DNA of 64,000 bases from Paracyclopina nana (Eukaryota > Arthropoda > Copepoda > Cyclopoida > Cyclopettidae). The stretch is taken from positions 12,102,501 to 12,166,500 of the forward strand of contig JAGUCH010000002.1 of NCBI GenBank assembly GCA_019096065.1, given 5' to 3'. The notes beneath the pieces were generated by a model. It made no database searches and was not told the origin of the DNA. It was given only the letters and a program-made list of their open reading frames with translations. The position numbers were made by a program, and so were the translations under genes. Below, piece by piece: positions 23,167-33,274 of the stretch; within the stretch, counting starts at the first letter, position 1; every line of letters begins with the position of its first letter.

Positions 23167-26100
23167 TTAGTTCGTCAATGTCTGTTCCAAGCTTCTGCCA
23201 TTGTTTCCAAATAGCTTGTTTTGTAGAGCCTTGAAGAACTCTTGACTTTGTAGAAATTGCTCACAATTCGGCCCAACAATGTCACACAATTTCTGATAGC
23301 TCTTGAGGAACAGGAGTCTTTGCTCTTTCAACTCCTGAATTGAATCTTGCAGGTCCAACTTGTTCACATGGCTTTTTATGAGTTCAATTTCAGTCAGGAC
23401 TTCATCCAAAAGGTTCTTCATCTCAGCTTCCCCTTTAGACTTTTTACAGCAGTAAAAGTAATCTGCCACAATTAACTTGTGGCAAACCAAGCATCTCCAA
23501 GGAGGATCTTTGACCATTTTCAGTTCACTCCTCATCTTGTAGTTGTCAATGCAGGCTATACACCTGCAGTGGAAGTTGTAATGGTCAAGCAACCAAGACT
23601 GCCTTGCTATTTTCTCCACATGAGTATATAAGGGGAAGTAGTTTTCAGTGACTTCTTCACCTGAGTAATTATTAACAAATGGCGAACAATCGAGCGGAAA
23701 ACAAACTTGGTTAAGCTCTTCTTACCCTTGTAGATATTTCTGTTAGCTACAGCAATAAGGGTTGATCCAGAAAAATATTTGTAAATGTTTGGGTCACATG
23801 AATGGTTCAACAGTGCAATAGAAGGGTAAATTGCTGTACCAATAGAATGAGTTCTCCACTGAGTCCAATTGCTACCAGCTCGTCCAGTTGTATCCTCCAC
23901 ATCCATCTAGGTACAATCAAATATTGCATGCACTCAAGAAAGAAAACTATAAGCCTCACTGAAAATATGGCATGAGTGTTGAACCTAAGCAACTGGAAAA
24001 TGTCCACCATGATAGCACCAATTTTGGCCTCCTCAGGGCTCAGATCTGCAATTTCATCTTTAGGTCTTCCAAAGTAACCAGCAACCTGCAAGGCTCTCAA
24101 ATGGAACACAGCGCTCAAAACCAACCAGAAAAGGGTACAAGGAGTATCCTGACTTGAGTGCTTCACAAGGCCTAGCAGGCCACGATAATCTTGGGTAGAG
24201 CTGTTAAAGAACTCCAATGGTTTTTGAGCCACTAATTTCAACAATAGCCTGTAAAATCCAACAGTTCCATCTGTTCCATTTACCTAGTTACACATTTTAA
24301 AAGATTTATCCCTAAGACGGAAAAGGGGAAGATGGGAATATACCTTTGAAATAAAGTCATCAAAGAAGGCAGTTGTGTTTTTTGTCACTGCTGAACACTC
24401 CACTTTATGGTAAGTTTGATCAGCAATACTCAAGCACTCCTCTGAGCAAAATCTGACATCCACACATCTCGGACAAGGCACTTGAAACCCTCCACAAAAC
24501 CTGTTAACAATTCTCTCTTTCATATCTATTTGCATGAGACAAAAATTGACTTACTTCAGGCAACCCAACTAGGAAATTTTTTTGGATGCTAAGCAGGTTC
24601 TGGACATGCAAAGACAAGTTTTTGCCACTACATTGAAATGTTAGAAACTGCATCAAAAACATGTACAATTTTTTGATGTGTATTCTAACAATTTTTTTGC
24701 TGCTCTATCCCTATCTTCTGGTTTACGGCAATTCTGCTGACATTTCTACCGGTTAGAAATCTGGCGTAAACTTGTTCATGTCACATACATGTTTTCAACT
24801 ATTTTCTATATTTTTCATGAACAAGTTTACTACAGGAAATCTGTGACATTTCATGTGGATGATTGCAACAGATTTCTACCAAAAATCTGGAGATGATGCT
24901 AATTGTCCTGAATGCATGTTTTCTTACATGAAACCAACAGTTTTTCTAACAAACCTTAATTCAAAATGTAGTAAATCTGACGATCCCTTTCTGAGCAAGA
25001 ATGATCTGGAATTTTGCCGAAATCAGCTTGGAGCCGGCCATCAGCAGACATTTTGGTTGTGGCAAGCTATTTGAAAATTAAAAGTTTGCCAGTTGAACAC
25101 ATGATGGTTCTTCATCAATAAAAGCCTTCCAAGGCAAAGCAAGACCTTCCTGAGCTGAAGAACATCAAGCAAATACCCTTGATAGAGATAATTTTCTAGG
25201 GAGAGTGCAAAGGTAAGGCATTACAAAATTATAAAGGAAGGAAGTCATGTGACTAAACACTTAATTTTTAAGGTTTTGACTCAGGAGAGGGGCAGAAATT
25301 CATCAACCCTTAATTTGGATGACAAATTCCCCAATTCCCCACAACTAGCATCAACACAAAGCATGGACATCTACTAAGATCCCTACAAGCCTTACAAGAC
25401 CTGAATTGGCAAAAACGAGAGCAAGACAATTCATTATGTTTAAATATTATTAGAATATACATATTTCCTGTAATGCAAGGCTGTAAGAGGCCAATGAGGC
25501 CACAAAGGGCAGCAAGGCCTGAATTCGCGACCTTTTTCAAGCTCCATGCAAAGACAAGTTTTCAACAAGCAAAAAAAAAATAGCATCACTTTCTTAGCAA
25601 GCTTTCGAGTAAAGCTGTTGAAAACATGACAGAATGCAACTGTAGATGGGCCTCGGTCATTTTACCAAATGTAGAAGCGACATTTTTGCTGACATGAGTG
25701 GGTAAAGTTATCGCGATAACAATTCATTTAAAGTCAGTCTTCCTGAAGCTTGCATCTCCAGATTGGCTAACATGAATGTACCAGTATAGAAGATGTTTGT
25801 TAAGATTTTGTAGATAAATCAGCTCGATATTCTGAACATGTCAGCATCATTCTGACCCTTAATTTTCCTAGTTGGGAATGCTCACAATGATCTTTGGCCA
25901 ATTCTTTCTTAACCTTAGCTCCCAAAGCAGACTCATGCACCAAGATTTCACCAGCCTTTATGTTCCTGTTGGCCACTCCAAATCTCCCTCTCTCAGGGGC
26001 TGTCATGATCTTTATGGCACTACTTAAGGCTGGATATTGAGAATGTGATGAAAAATGCACTAATTCAGAATCATCACAGGATTCCTCTGAGTCTGACTTG

Positions 26101-26675
26101 TCATCAAGATTAGCCAGTTCTATTTCAAGGCCAGCCTTTTTGTCAGCAGTCACTTCTTTTTTATCTAAAAGCTCTCTGATTAACGTTCTTGCTAGTTCTA
26201 TTTTCCCTTGGTTGATTAAACATGCAACCTTTCTTTCCAACAGCTTCAGAGGAGCAGGATGACCGGCTTGCAAAGCACGGTCAATGTCAGCTATCGCGCG
26301 AGCGCTCCAGAAGCGCCCGCCCAAACGTAAACAAACAGCTGACCTGTTGGCAACAGCCAAGGCGTAAGCAGAGCTCTCTTTGGGGTCAGCGTACATGGCA
26401 GCTTCAGTGTAGAGTTCAAGAGCTTTGCGGTCACGCCCATTTTTGAAGGCTGAATTTCCCAATTCACGCAGCCTTGCTGATTCCATGCTGCTCTTCAGCG
26501 TTTTATCGAACTCTTTGGCCTTTTTGGCTTGATCTCTTAGTATAGCCTTGACAGTGACCAAATTGTAGACAAACACGATTCTTTCTTCATGATTGGTCAA
26601 TTTTTCGTAGATTTCAAAGTTGGCTTCTCCTCCTACAAGGCTGACAAGCCTGGGTTTCAAATCGGAATCTTTCAT
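23167..26675 (-). CDS. SMYD4: SMYD4-like SET/MYND methyltransferase, interrupted by a mobile element
   Basis: Exons in gene order: 25877-26675, 24555-24563 (same exon, split by the insertion), 24292-24500, 23960-24231, 23726-23906, 23167-23660. The N-terminus has TPR-like repeats (ARLRELGNSAFKNGRDRKAL) and the start of a SET domain (GRFGVANRNIKAGEILVHES). Downstream are MYND cysteines (CPRC, FCSEEC, YHKVEC), SET motifs NHSCDPN and GEEVTENY, and post-SET cysteines (HCRCIAC). Coding sequence breaks after KDHCEH, where a 1313-bp element begins, and resumes on its far side in the right frame. Without the element and one 2-bp duplication the exons total 654 codons. As assembled, no splicing I can find restores the first CxxC of the MYND finger, so this allele is probably defective. 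Confidence 0.88.
24564..25876. mobile_element. 1.3 kb non-autonomous DNA element with terminal inverted repeats
   Basis: The ends are inverted copies of CCCAACTAGGAAA (24564-24576 and 25876-25864), similarity fading inward. The element is flanked by AA on both sides on the plus strand, consistent with a 2-bp target duplication. It sits inside a SMYD4 exon, between H and the second Cys of the first MYND CxxC. Internally there is an 18-bp direct repeat (CATGCAAAGACAAGTTTT at 24605 and 25545) and a 15-bp inverted repeat (24766-24780 and 24816-24830). No transposase ORF is visible, so it would depend on another element. I do not recognise its superfamily. Confidence 0.8.
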
Positions 26676-26834
26676 GCTGGATTGCTTTCACTGCACTTGG
26701 TGTTCTCACAAAAAGTGATGTGAAGTAGAAGAAAGCTGTCTATTTTTACTTTTGGAAGCTTCCAGGTCATTTTGCAAGCACATGCAACAGATTTGCTCAA
26801 AAAACTTCAAAAAATTGAATTGCTTGATTAACTT

Positions 26835-26840
26835 ATTTAT
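26835..26840 (-). terminator. poly(A) signal of the SKA3-like gene
   Basis: AATAAA on the minus strand 14 nt after the stop codon at 26854, and 160 bp before the SMYD4 start on the same strand. Confidence 0.6.
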
Positions 26841-26853
26841 TAGAGGATTATCC

Positions 26854-27625
26854 CTAATTTTCCTTGTCTTCAGCCATTTTTCTCAGGCGAAAGGTCTTAT
26901 TTTTAAAAGGTGAAACTGTTAATAATGGAAGTTGAGGAGAGCTCTGGCTTTGATGTTGCCCAGCATCGATTAATGGTCTAACACTGTTTTGTTCACACTT
27001 TTGAGCTTGTGATTTCTTCACACACAATCCAGGGCTGATTTCAACTTGACTGTTAGCTCCCCTGACTTTTTTTACGGTTGTTGGTGGGGTGTTGTTATCG
27101 GGTAAATTGATTCCCAAAGCTTTCAAGGTCTGCTTGCTGAGTCCAGCTAATAAGAGCTTAGGAGATTCCATTACCTCCAATCGATCCTGTGAAGAAGGAG
27201 CCTCCTGAAACATGAAACTTACCCATGTTTTAAAAGACAAAAATAAAAAGTTGTCACGGTTTTACCTCTACTTTGGTGATCGATTCCAAATCTTGTAAAT
27301 TTCGTTGGGGCTTAATATAGCCGAAATTTGCAGCATGCTCCTCAATTTCGGCGACTTTCTGGTCAATTTCAGCAATGGCCTCAGTTATTGACTGAATAAA
27401 TTGACCGAAACGCTCGTGCGAGCCTTGAGCGCTACAAGTGAGCACATCCAATTTGTCTGTCATTTCAATGATGTCTTTCTTTAAGCCAACAGAGATTTTC
27501 GCCGCACTTCCGCCATTCATGTAAATGTGCAAGGACTTTTCAAGAAGTTCATACGAAACTTCAAGTTGACTGACCTCGTTGTCCAAAAACGAGGCCAAAC
27601 TCGAAATTTGGCAGAAAATCGACAT
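26854..27625 (-). CDS. SKA3-like kinetochore protein (tentative)
   Basis: 236 aa; exons 27266-27625 and 26854-27204. The N-terminal half is helical/coiled coil and begins FCQISSLASFLDNEVSQLEV, resembling the start of SKA3 (spindle and kinetochore-associated 3). A later FGYIKP sits where SKA3 proteins have a similar YGY-type motif. The C-terminal half is disordered with Ser/Thr-Pro sites (SPKLLLAG, TPPTTV, TVSPFKNKTF), as in Cdk1-regulated kinetochore proteins. If correct, it would be a subunit of the Ska complex that couples kinetochores to microtubules. The match is weak and made from memory. A poly(A) signal lies 14 bp past the stop (AATAAA, 26840-26835). Confidence 0.55.
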
Positions 27626-27890
27626 CCCCTAAGTCTTGTGTTTTGAATATTGGAAGCAAAAACTGAGAATCTAACAACATGAGTAAAATGCCGCTACCAT
27701 GATCTAATTGGCGCGACCCAAAAAAACGAGAGTGACGAAATATAGTGTTCATTTTAATTCTTGAGCGTATTATATTGACAGTTCCTTAATGACAAGCGTC
27801 AATTTGACGAATATTAGTATGTTTAGCAATGCTGCGTCAGATAATTAGTTAAATACTGCAATCGTGGCATTGACAGATAAGTGGGCAAGA

Positions 27891-28907
27891 CTAGTCTTCG
27901 TGCAAATCAAAAGAAGCCACTCTTCTCGGTTGCTTGTCATCTTCATCATCAGTTGTCTCAACTAACTCTTCAAAGCCTGCCATGTTTGAGATATTTGCTT
28001 TTTCACAGCTCACTTTTCTGGCCAATTTGCTGAAACTGGCACACTTCTCTAATTTTTGTAGGACTTCTTTTTTAGACTTGCCCCTTTTGGACTCCTCTGT
28101 GTGATCACTGATGTGCACGGGATCAAGCATTTTGCCCAGAAGTAAGAACACCATGGAGAACAAAAAGATACTGATGAAAAGGACACCGACCACTCCTGAT
28201 ACATAGGGATAGTGGTACATCAAGTACCTCAAACCGCTGAAGGGTGAATGAATCCTTAGGTAGGCTTTGGACAAGCCTAGTGATCTGCTTCTGATTTCAA
28301 GGTGAGCCTTTGCCACAGGGGCATGCGTGTCATCCTTGAAATCACTGAAAAACTCAAAGCTCAAGCTTTCTTCCCCTCCAGACTTGGAGAAGGGAATGAT
28401 TGACCAGATATTCCTGTGTAAATCAGTTCTGTAGGGTAATACTGAGGATTTGCAGACTTGAGGGCCAACATTGCCATTAATGTTTTCTAATGATATGCAA
28501 CTTATAAACATGCCAACATTCCTAAAAGTAATTATTTTAAATACTGAAGCACGAATAATACCTAAAGGTGCATACCTATTTATGTCATCTGCGGGTAATG
28601 CTAACTCCAAACTTATGGAGTAAGTTTGCCCTGCTATGAGATAGTTTTCAAACTGGTCAAGCTGGAAATCCACGTTGGCTTTGAGAAACGAGCATCTGTC
28701 CTTGTCAATGTCTAAAGGACATGGGTCAAATGTGAAGTCCACAGGCAGCAAATACGTTTGCTGTGGCATGTAAGCATAGTAAAAAGACCCATAGATTCCA
28801 CCAGATAGCCATAATATTGTAAAAAGGCCAAAGACCAAAATGGTGGCCTTTATCACAAAAGTCCTCAAGATGAAGAAGAAGGGCACAAAGTCACGTAACC
28901 TTATCAT
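27891..28907 (-). CDS. Seipin: seipin
   Basis: ER membrane protein that organises lipid-droplet formation at ER-droplet contacts. 320 aa; exons 28576-28907 and 27891-28521. TM1 (ATILVFGLFTILWLSGGIYG) is followed by the lumenal beta-sandwich domain (YLLPVDFTFDPCP, CSFLKANVDFQL) with its hydrophobic helix region. TM2 is VGVLFISIFLFSMVFLLLG, and the cytosolic tail is acidic. The real ATG is at 28907; the frame stays open further 5' but has no earlier ATG. The only intron (28522-28575, 54 nt) is a multiple of three without an in-frame stop, so retention would insert 18 residues. Confidence 0.93.
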   Translation of the reverse strand: MIRLRDFVPFFFILRTFVIKATILVFGLFTILWLSGGIYGSFYYAYMPQQTYLLPVDFTFDPCPLDIDKDRCSFLKANVDFQLDQFENYLIAGQTYSISLELALPADDINRYAPLGIIRASVFKIITFRNVGMFISCISLENINGNVGPQVCKSSVLPYRTDLHRNIWSIIPFSKSGGEESLSFEFFSDFKDDTHAPVAKAHLEIRSRSLGLSKAYLRIHSPFSGLRYLMYHYPYVSGVVGVLFISIFLFSMVFLLLGKMLDPVHISDHTEESKRGKSKKEVLQKLEKCASFSKLARKVSCEKANISNMAGFEELVETTDDEDDKQPRRVASFDLHED

Positions 28908-29288
28908 TTTTGAGCAATTTTTGTCACGCCATTTTTCTGTCAAAGTTGCTTTCTGCTCTTCTCAGTTTGTTTTGTTTTGAGACTTATGACATGCAAGCAC
29001 CGCGCTACCAGACTTAAGTAGAACAAATAATGAGCAACAAGATTTATTGAACCAAATTACAGATTTCATCTTCTGGATCTTTTGAAAATTGAATTCTATG
29101 AAAGCAAGAATAAGGTACGCTTTGCAATTTCGCGCTACTAACTTGACATTTCAAAATTTGATTTTGGCGTTTATTGAATTTTGGTGAAAAAATATTGATG
29201 GCCCCCATGCACTATTAGTTCTGGTTTAGCCGTCTTGGCGAACTGATCAGTGATCACATATTATCTCATTTATCTGTCTCTCACCGCA

Positions 29289-29492
29289 ATGGCAACATTG
29301 CCTTCAATTGCTCAAGTAAATTCAGAGTTTAAGATAAAGATTTGCGCCGAAATCAAGGTAAGAATTGATAATTGGATTAGTGCTTATTTTTGACGCAATT
29401 AGAACTGTTTAAGAACAGGTTCACAGAGAAATGTAATTTGGGAGGAACTTTTGAATTTTTTCATTTTCTTGGAACAGTTGGTTAGTTGGTAG
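29289..29492 (+). CDS. possible 52-aa two-exon protein
   Basis: Exon 29289-29357 (MATLPSIAQVNSEFKIKI..., 23 codons) ends AAG|GTAAGA. A 45-nt intron ends CAATTAG, and exon 29403-29492 continues in phase to a TAG (ending IFLEQLVSW). The protein is small, mostly helical and hydrophobic at its end. I recognise no family. It sits divergently from seipin and stops 20 bp before the convergent dihydropyrimidinase stop, matching the compact style of the region. Evidence is only the two good splice signals and the joined frame. Confidence 0.4.
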
Positions 29493-29512
29493 AAATGGCT
29501 TGAGAATTCATT

Positions 29513-31240
29513 TCAAAAGAAAATGGAAGACTTGCCTCCTGGAGGATTTCTCACCCTGATTTGAGGCTTGGAATCAATAGCTGGCTTAGTGGGAGATACC
29601 ACAGCCTCAGCTTTAGCCTCTTGTTGAGGATGCCCCCCCAAGTCAAGGCTTGACTTGTGCTGATTAGGGGCTGGCTTTAAATCCTCTTCAAAGACTGGTT
29701 CCTTGCCTTCCACCTTCATGTCTTCAGGTGACCGTTCCACCTTTACTTCCCTAAGAAGCCTCTCCGCTTCATTTGCTTTCACTCTGTCATAAACATAGGG
29801 AGAGTAAGGTGGGTTCTTGATGAACCTTCCACTTCCTTGGCTGACCTTGAGTTCACCTTCATCAACTACTACTCGACCATTAGTCAAAACGTAGTCAGCC
29901 ACGCCATGCACAGTCATGCCTTCAAAGATGTTAAAATCAACAGCATGGTGATGAGTCGCTGCTGAAATGGTTCTCGTCTTCTCTGGATCCCAGACAATGA
30001 TGTCAGCATCAGAGCCTGGTGCAATCACTCCTTTGGAAGGATAAAAGTTGAAAATCTTGGCTGCAGTTGTGCTTGTCACCGAGACAAATCGCTCAGGAGA
30101 CATCTTGCCTGAGTGCACACCTCCCTCCCAGATTACGGACATTCTGTCTTCAAGTCCATTAACTCCGTTTGGAATCTTTGTAAAGTCGTTGATTCCAAGT
30201 GCTTTTTGCTTGGCATTAAAAGTGCAATTGTCTGTCCCTGTGAGATCCAGTCCTCCATCAGCAAGTTTGTCCATAAGATATTCTGGCGTGGACTCATCTT
30301 CCCTCAGAGGAGGGCTGAGAACATAGGCTGCTGCATGTCTCCAACACCTATGGTAATAATGGGTGCCATTGCATGCCAGAGATGCTGCTATGGGCTCGCC
30401 AAAAACAACTTGGCCATTGTTCTTCCTCTCAATGATAGTGTCAGCAGCAGTCTTGGACATGACATGCACAATATACAGAGGGCAATCCAGTTGATTTGCC
30501 ATCAAGCAGGCTCTAGTGACCGCCTCATTTTCACACTCCTCTGGTCTGGATAGGGGATGTCCTTCTGGACCAGTGATGCCTTTGCTCAAGAGCCTTTTCT
30601 GGTTCTCAGCAATGGCCTCTCCATTCTCAGCATGAACCTGAGCCAAGCCTCCAATATTTCTGCAGTGCTTCATCACCTCCATCATGTCTCCATCAGGCAG
30701 CATCAGGATATCCTTGTAAGCCATGAACATTTTGAAAGAGTTGATGCCAAGTTCCTCTGAGCAAATTTGCTCCATTTCTCTTTTGACATCATCATTCCAA
30801 TAGGTAATGGCCATATGGAGGGAATAGTCACAACAGACTTTCTCATCAGCCCATGCTCTCCATTGCTTGTAGGCCTCAATCAATGATGTGCCCTTGAGTG
30901 GGATGACAAAGTCAATGATCATGGTTGTGCCACCTGCCAAGGCTGCCTTGGTTCCCACATAAAAGTCATCTATGGCCTTTGTGCCCATGAATGGCATTTG
31001 ACAATGGGTATGCGAGTCAATGCCACCTGGCATAATTAGCTTCCCAGTGGCATCAATGATCCTGGTTCCTCCAGGAATGTCAAGGTTGGTCCCCACCTGC
31101 TTGATGTACCTGTCCTCCACATAGACATCAGCCTTCTGTGACCCATGCTCATTGACAACAGTGCCACCCTTGATGAGCACCCTGTTTTGGGAGCTTTGCA
31201 AGTGCATAGAAGTCTTCCTGGTGTCATCATGACCCGCCAT
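29513..31240 (-). CDS. dihydropyrimidinase/CRMP family protein with catalytic residues
   Basis: Cyclic-amidohydrolase TIM-barrel protein, 575 aa, one coding exon. All expected dihydropyrimidinase metal ligands are present: HTH near residues 77-79, the Lys that is carboxylated (SFKMFMAYK, near 170), His in VHAEN (near 203), His in YIVHVMS (near 259) and Asp in TGTDNCTF. It could therefore hydrolyse dihydrouracil-type rings. It also has a CRMP-like C-terminal tail ending [16 protein letters not shown] splice acceptor just upstream of the ATG (TTTTTTCCAG) suggests a non-coding first exon. It is the downstream member of a tandem pair with the CRMP gene at 31406. In Drosophila one gene makes both activities by alternative splicing. 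Confidence 0.93.
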   Translation of the reverse strand: MAGHDDTRKTSMHLQSSQNRVLIKGGTVVNEHGSQKADVYVEDRYIKQVGTNLDIPGGTRIIDATGKLIMPGGIDSHTHCQMPFMGTKAIDDFYVGTKAALAGGTTMIIDFVIPLKGTSLIEAYKQWRAWADEKVCCDYSLHMAITYWNDDVKREMEQICSEELGINSFKMFMAYKDILMLPDGDMMEVMKHCRNIGGLAQVHAENGEAIAENQKRLLSKGITGPEGHPLSRPEECENEAVTRACLMANQLDCPLYIVHVMSKTAADTIIERKNNGQVVFGEPIAASLACNGTHYYHRCWRHAAAYVLSPPLREDESTPEYLMDKLADGGLDLTGTDNCTFNAKQKALGINDFTKIPNGVNGLEDRMSVIWEGGVHSGKMSPERFVSVTSTTAAKIFNFYPSKGVIAPGSDADIIVWDPEKTRTISAATHHHAVDFNIFEGMTVHGVADYVLTNGRVVVDEGELKVSQGSGRFIKNPPYSPYVYDRVKANEAERLLREVKVERSPEDMKVEGKEPVFEEDLKPAPNQHKSSLDLGGHPQQEAKAEAVVSPTKPAIDSKPQIRVRNPPGGKSSIFF

Positions 31241-31384
31241 CTTGTCAGAACTGGAAAAAAGGGCAAAACAAGTGTGGTAACAGGAAACTCGAGATTAAGA
31301 TTAAGCTGCTGCTGCTGCTAAAGTTCACTTATCCATTCGCGTGCACATGAATTATGTTATGAGGCAATAGCAAATCATTGTACA

Positions 31385-31390
31385 TTTATT
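31385..31390 (-). terminator. poly(A) signal of the CRMP-like gene
   Basis: AATAAA on the minus strand, 16 nt after the stop codon at 31406. Confidence 0.6.
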
Positions 31391-31405
31391 TCACTTTACA
31401 AAAAG

Positions 31406-33274
31406 CTACCAGAAGCTGCCAGAAGATCTTCCACCAGGAGGATTTTTTATCCTAATGGAAGATCTGTGCTTGGTTCTGGTCAAGTTGTTGTTTTCTAAAG
31501 CTGTCTCAGGCTCAGGGTCCATTGGATGAGATTTCAAGTCAAATTGAGAAATGTGTTGACTGGGTGCCTTCTCTGGCTGCAAAGATTTGGCAGCAGCTGG
31601 AGGGGGAATGTCCCCACCATTCACCTGAAAATCCTGCTCTTCGCGAATAACTGGGGTGAACTTGAACACTTCCTTGGACTTGATCTTCTCATAAACATGA
31701 GCTGGGTATGGCGATAGAGGGATGAACCTTCCATGACCTTGGACAGCCTTGAGATCACCTTCATCCACCACCACCCTCCCTCGAAGGATGACATATTCAG
31801 CCTTTCCATGCACAGACAATCCTTCATAGATGTTCAAGTCGGACTTGGAGATCTGATTCTTGGTTGAAATGGTGGTGATTGCTTTCGGGTCCCAAACAAC
31901 TATGTCAGCTTGAGAGCCTACATCAATGTATCCTTTATCAGGATACAAGCCAAAAATCTTGGCTGCAGCTGCGCTTGTCACTGCAACAAATCTCTCAGGT
32001 GTCATCTTTCCAGATTGCACACCTTGCTCCCAAATGATGGACATTCGTTCCTGCACTCCGTTTGCTCCAACTGGAATCTTTGTAAAGTCATTGATCCCCA
32101 GAGCTTTTTGGTTTGAGTTAAATGTTGCATGATTGCTCCCACTCAAGTCAAGACTTCCTTCCTCAGCCAAAGCATCATTCAGTGCTTCACTTTGATCCCT
32201 CCTCAATGGAGGATTCATGACCAGTGCAGCAGCCTTTTTCCAATCCTTCACCAAGTAACCTTTGCCATCCAGAGTCAAGCTAGCAGGGTTGGCTTCTCCG
32301 AAGATAACCTGATCTTTTTTCTTCTTGGCCTTGATAATGTCTACTGAGGACTTTGATGAGATATGAGGCAGATAAAGTGGACAATTCATTTGATTGGCCA
32401 AAGTGCAAGCTCTTAGGACTGCCTCTTCTTCAACTTCTTCGGAATGAGCAAGGGGAAATCCTTCAGGTCCGGTGACTCCTTGATCTAGGATTTTCCTCGT
32501 GTTCCTCTTCACCAGCTCTCCATTCTCATAGACCACCTGAGCCACACATCCTTAGAGGGGAGAGGAAGAAAACAGTAATTATTATTTGCCTCTATTGCTA
32601 TGAGAAAATAATTTCTTACCCAGGCTGGAACAAGTGTCAAAAAACTCTATTAGCTCTTCATCGTGGAGCTGCTCCATTGAAGCTTGGAAGCAATTAACAG
32701 CATAATTGTCCACAGTCAGCTCCCTCATTTCATCAATCATCGCAGGGGTGAGTTTTTCTTCTGGCAGTTTTATCTTGAAGGAGAAATCACAACATGCCTT
32801 TTCTTCAGCCCAACCTTGCCATTTGTCAAATGCTAATTTAAGAAGATTAAAGCATTTTATTGGCAAAATCACTTAGCAAGTTAAAGTACCTTTGATGAGA
32901 GATTCTCCAATTTCAGGTTTAACCAGATCAATCACAGTGGTGGTGCCACCAGCTACAGCAGCCTTGGTGCCACTGTAGAAATCGTCAATGGTCCTGGTAC
33001 CATTTGGGGCCTCAGTTCCCTCCGTTTTGACCGGGCTTTGGAGGTGCACATTGGGATCGATGCCACCGGGAATGATGTACTTGCCAAGCACATCAATGAT
33101 CCGCGTTCCCCCAGGAATGATCAAATGGTTGCCAACTTGCTTAATTATGGAGTCTTCGATGTAGACGTCGGCCACTTTGCACCCATCATGGTTGACAATT
33201 GTACCGTTTTTCAGCAGAATTCGGTGCTGTGCACTTTGCACATGCATCACCAGCTTTTTGCTGGTTTCGTCCAT
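31406..33274 (-). CDS. CRMP: collapsin response mediator protein-like, non-catalytic
   Basis: 580 aa; exons 32890-33274, 32620-32832, 31406-32550. Same fold and C-terminal tail (IRIKNPPGGRSS) as the neighbour at 29513, but most metal ligands are gone. The first motif reads DPNVH instead of DSHTH, the carboxy-lysine region reads NCFQASM, HAENGE is VYENGE, and TGTDNCTF is SGSNHATF; only the His in LPHISSK is kept. It is thus like vertebrate CRMPs, which act in axon guidance and cytoskeletal control rather than catalysis. Start chosen at ATG 33274, before DETSKK. Two introns of about 57-70 nt interrupt it, whereas the paralogue has none in its coding part. Confidence 0.9.

Noticed and set aside
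24853-25074. 73-aa ORF inside the SMYD4 element as a transposase remnant
   Set aside because: Short, low-complexity, no DDE-like or zinc-finger motif.
24564-25876. Transposon-derived intron (introner) in SMYD4
   Set aside because: No GT or GC donor at the left border gives the right frame; the exon would not be restored by splicing at or near the ends.
28907-28943. Longer seipin N-terminus from 28943
   Set aside because: The frame is open but begins at TTG; the first ATG is at 28907.
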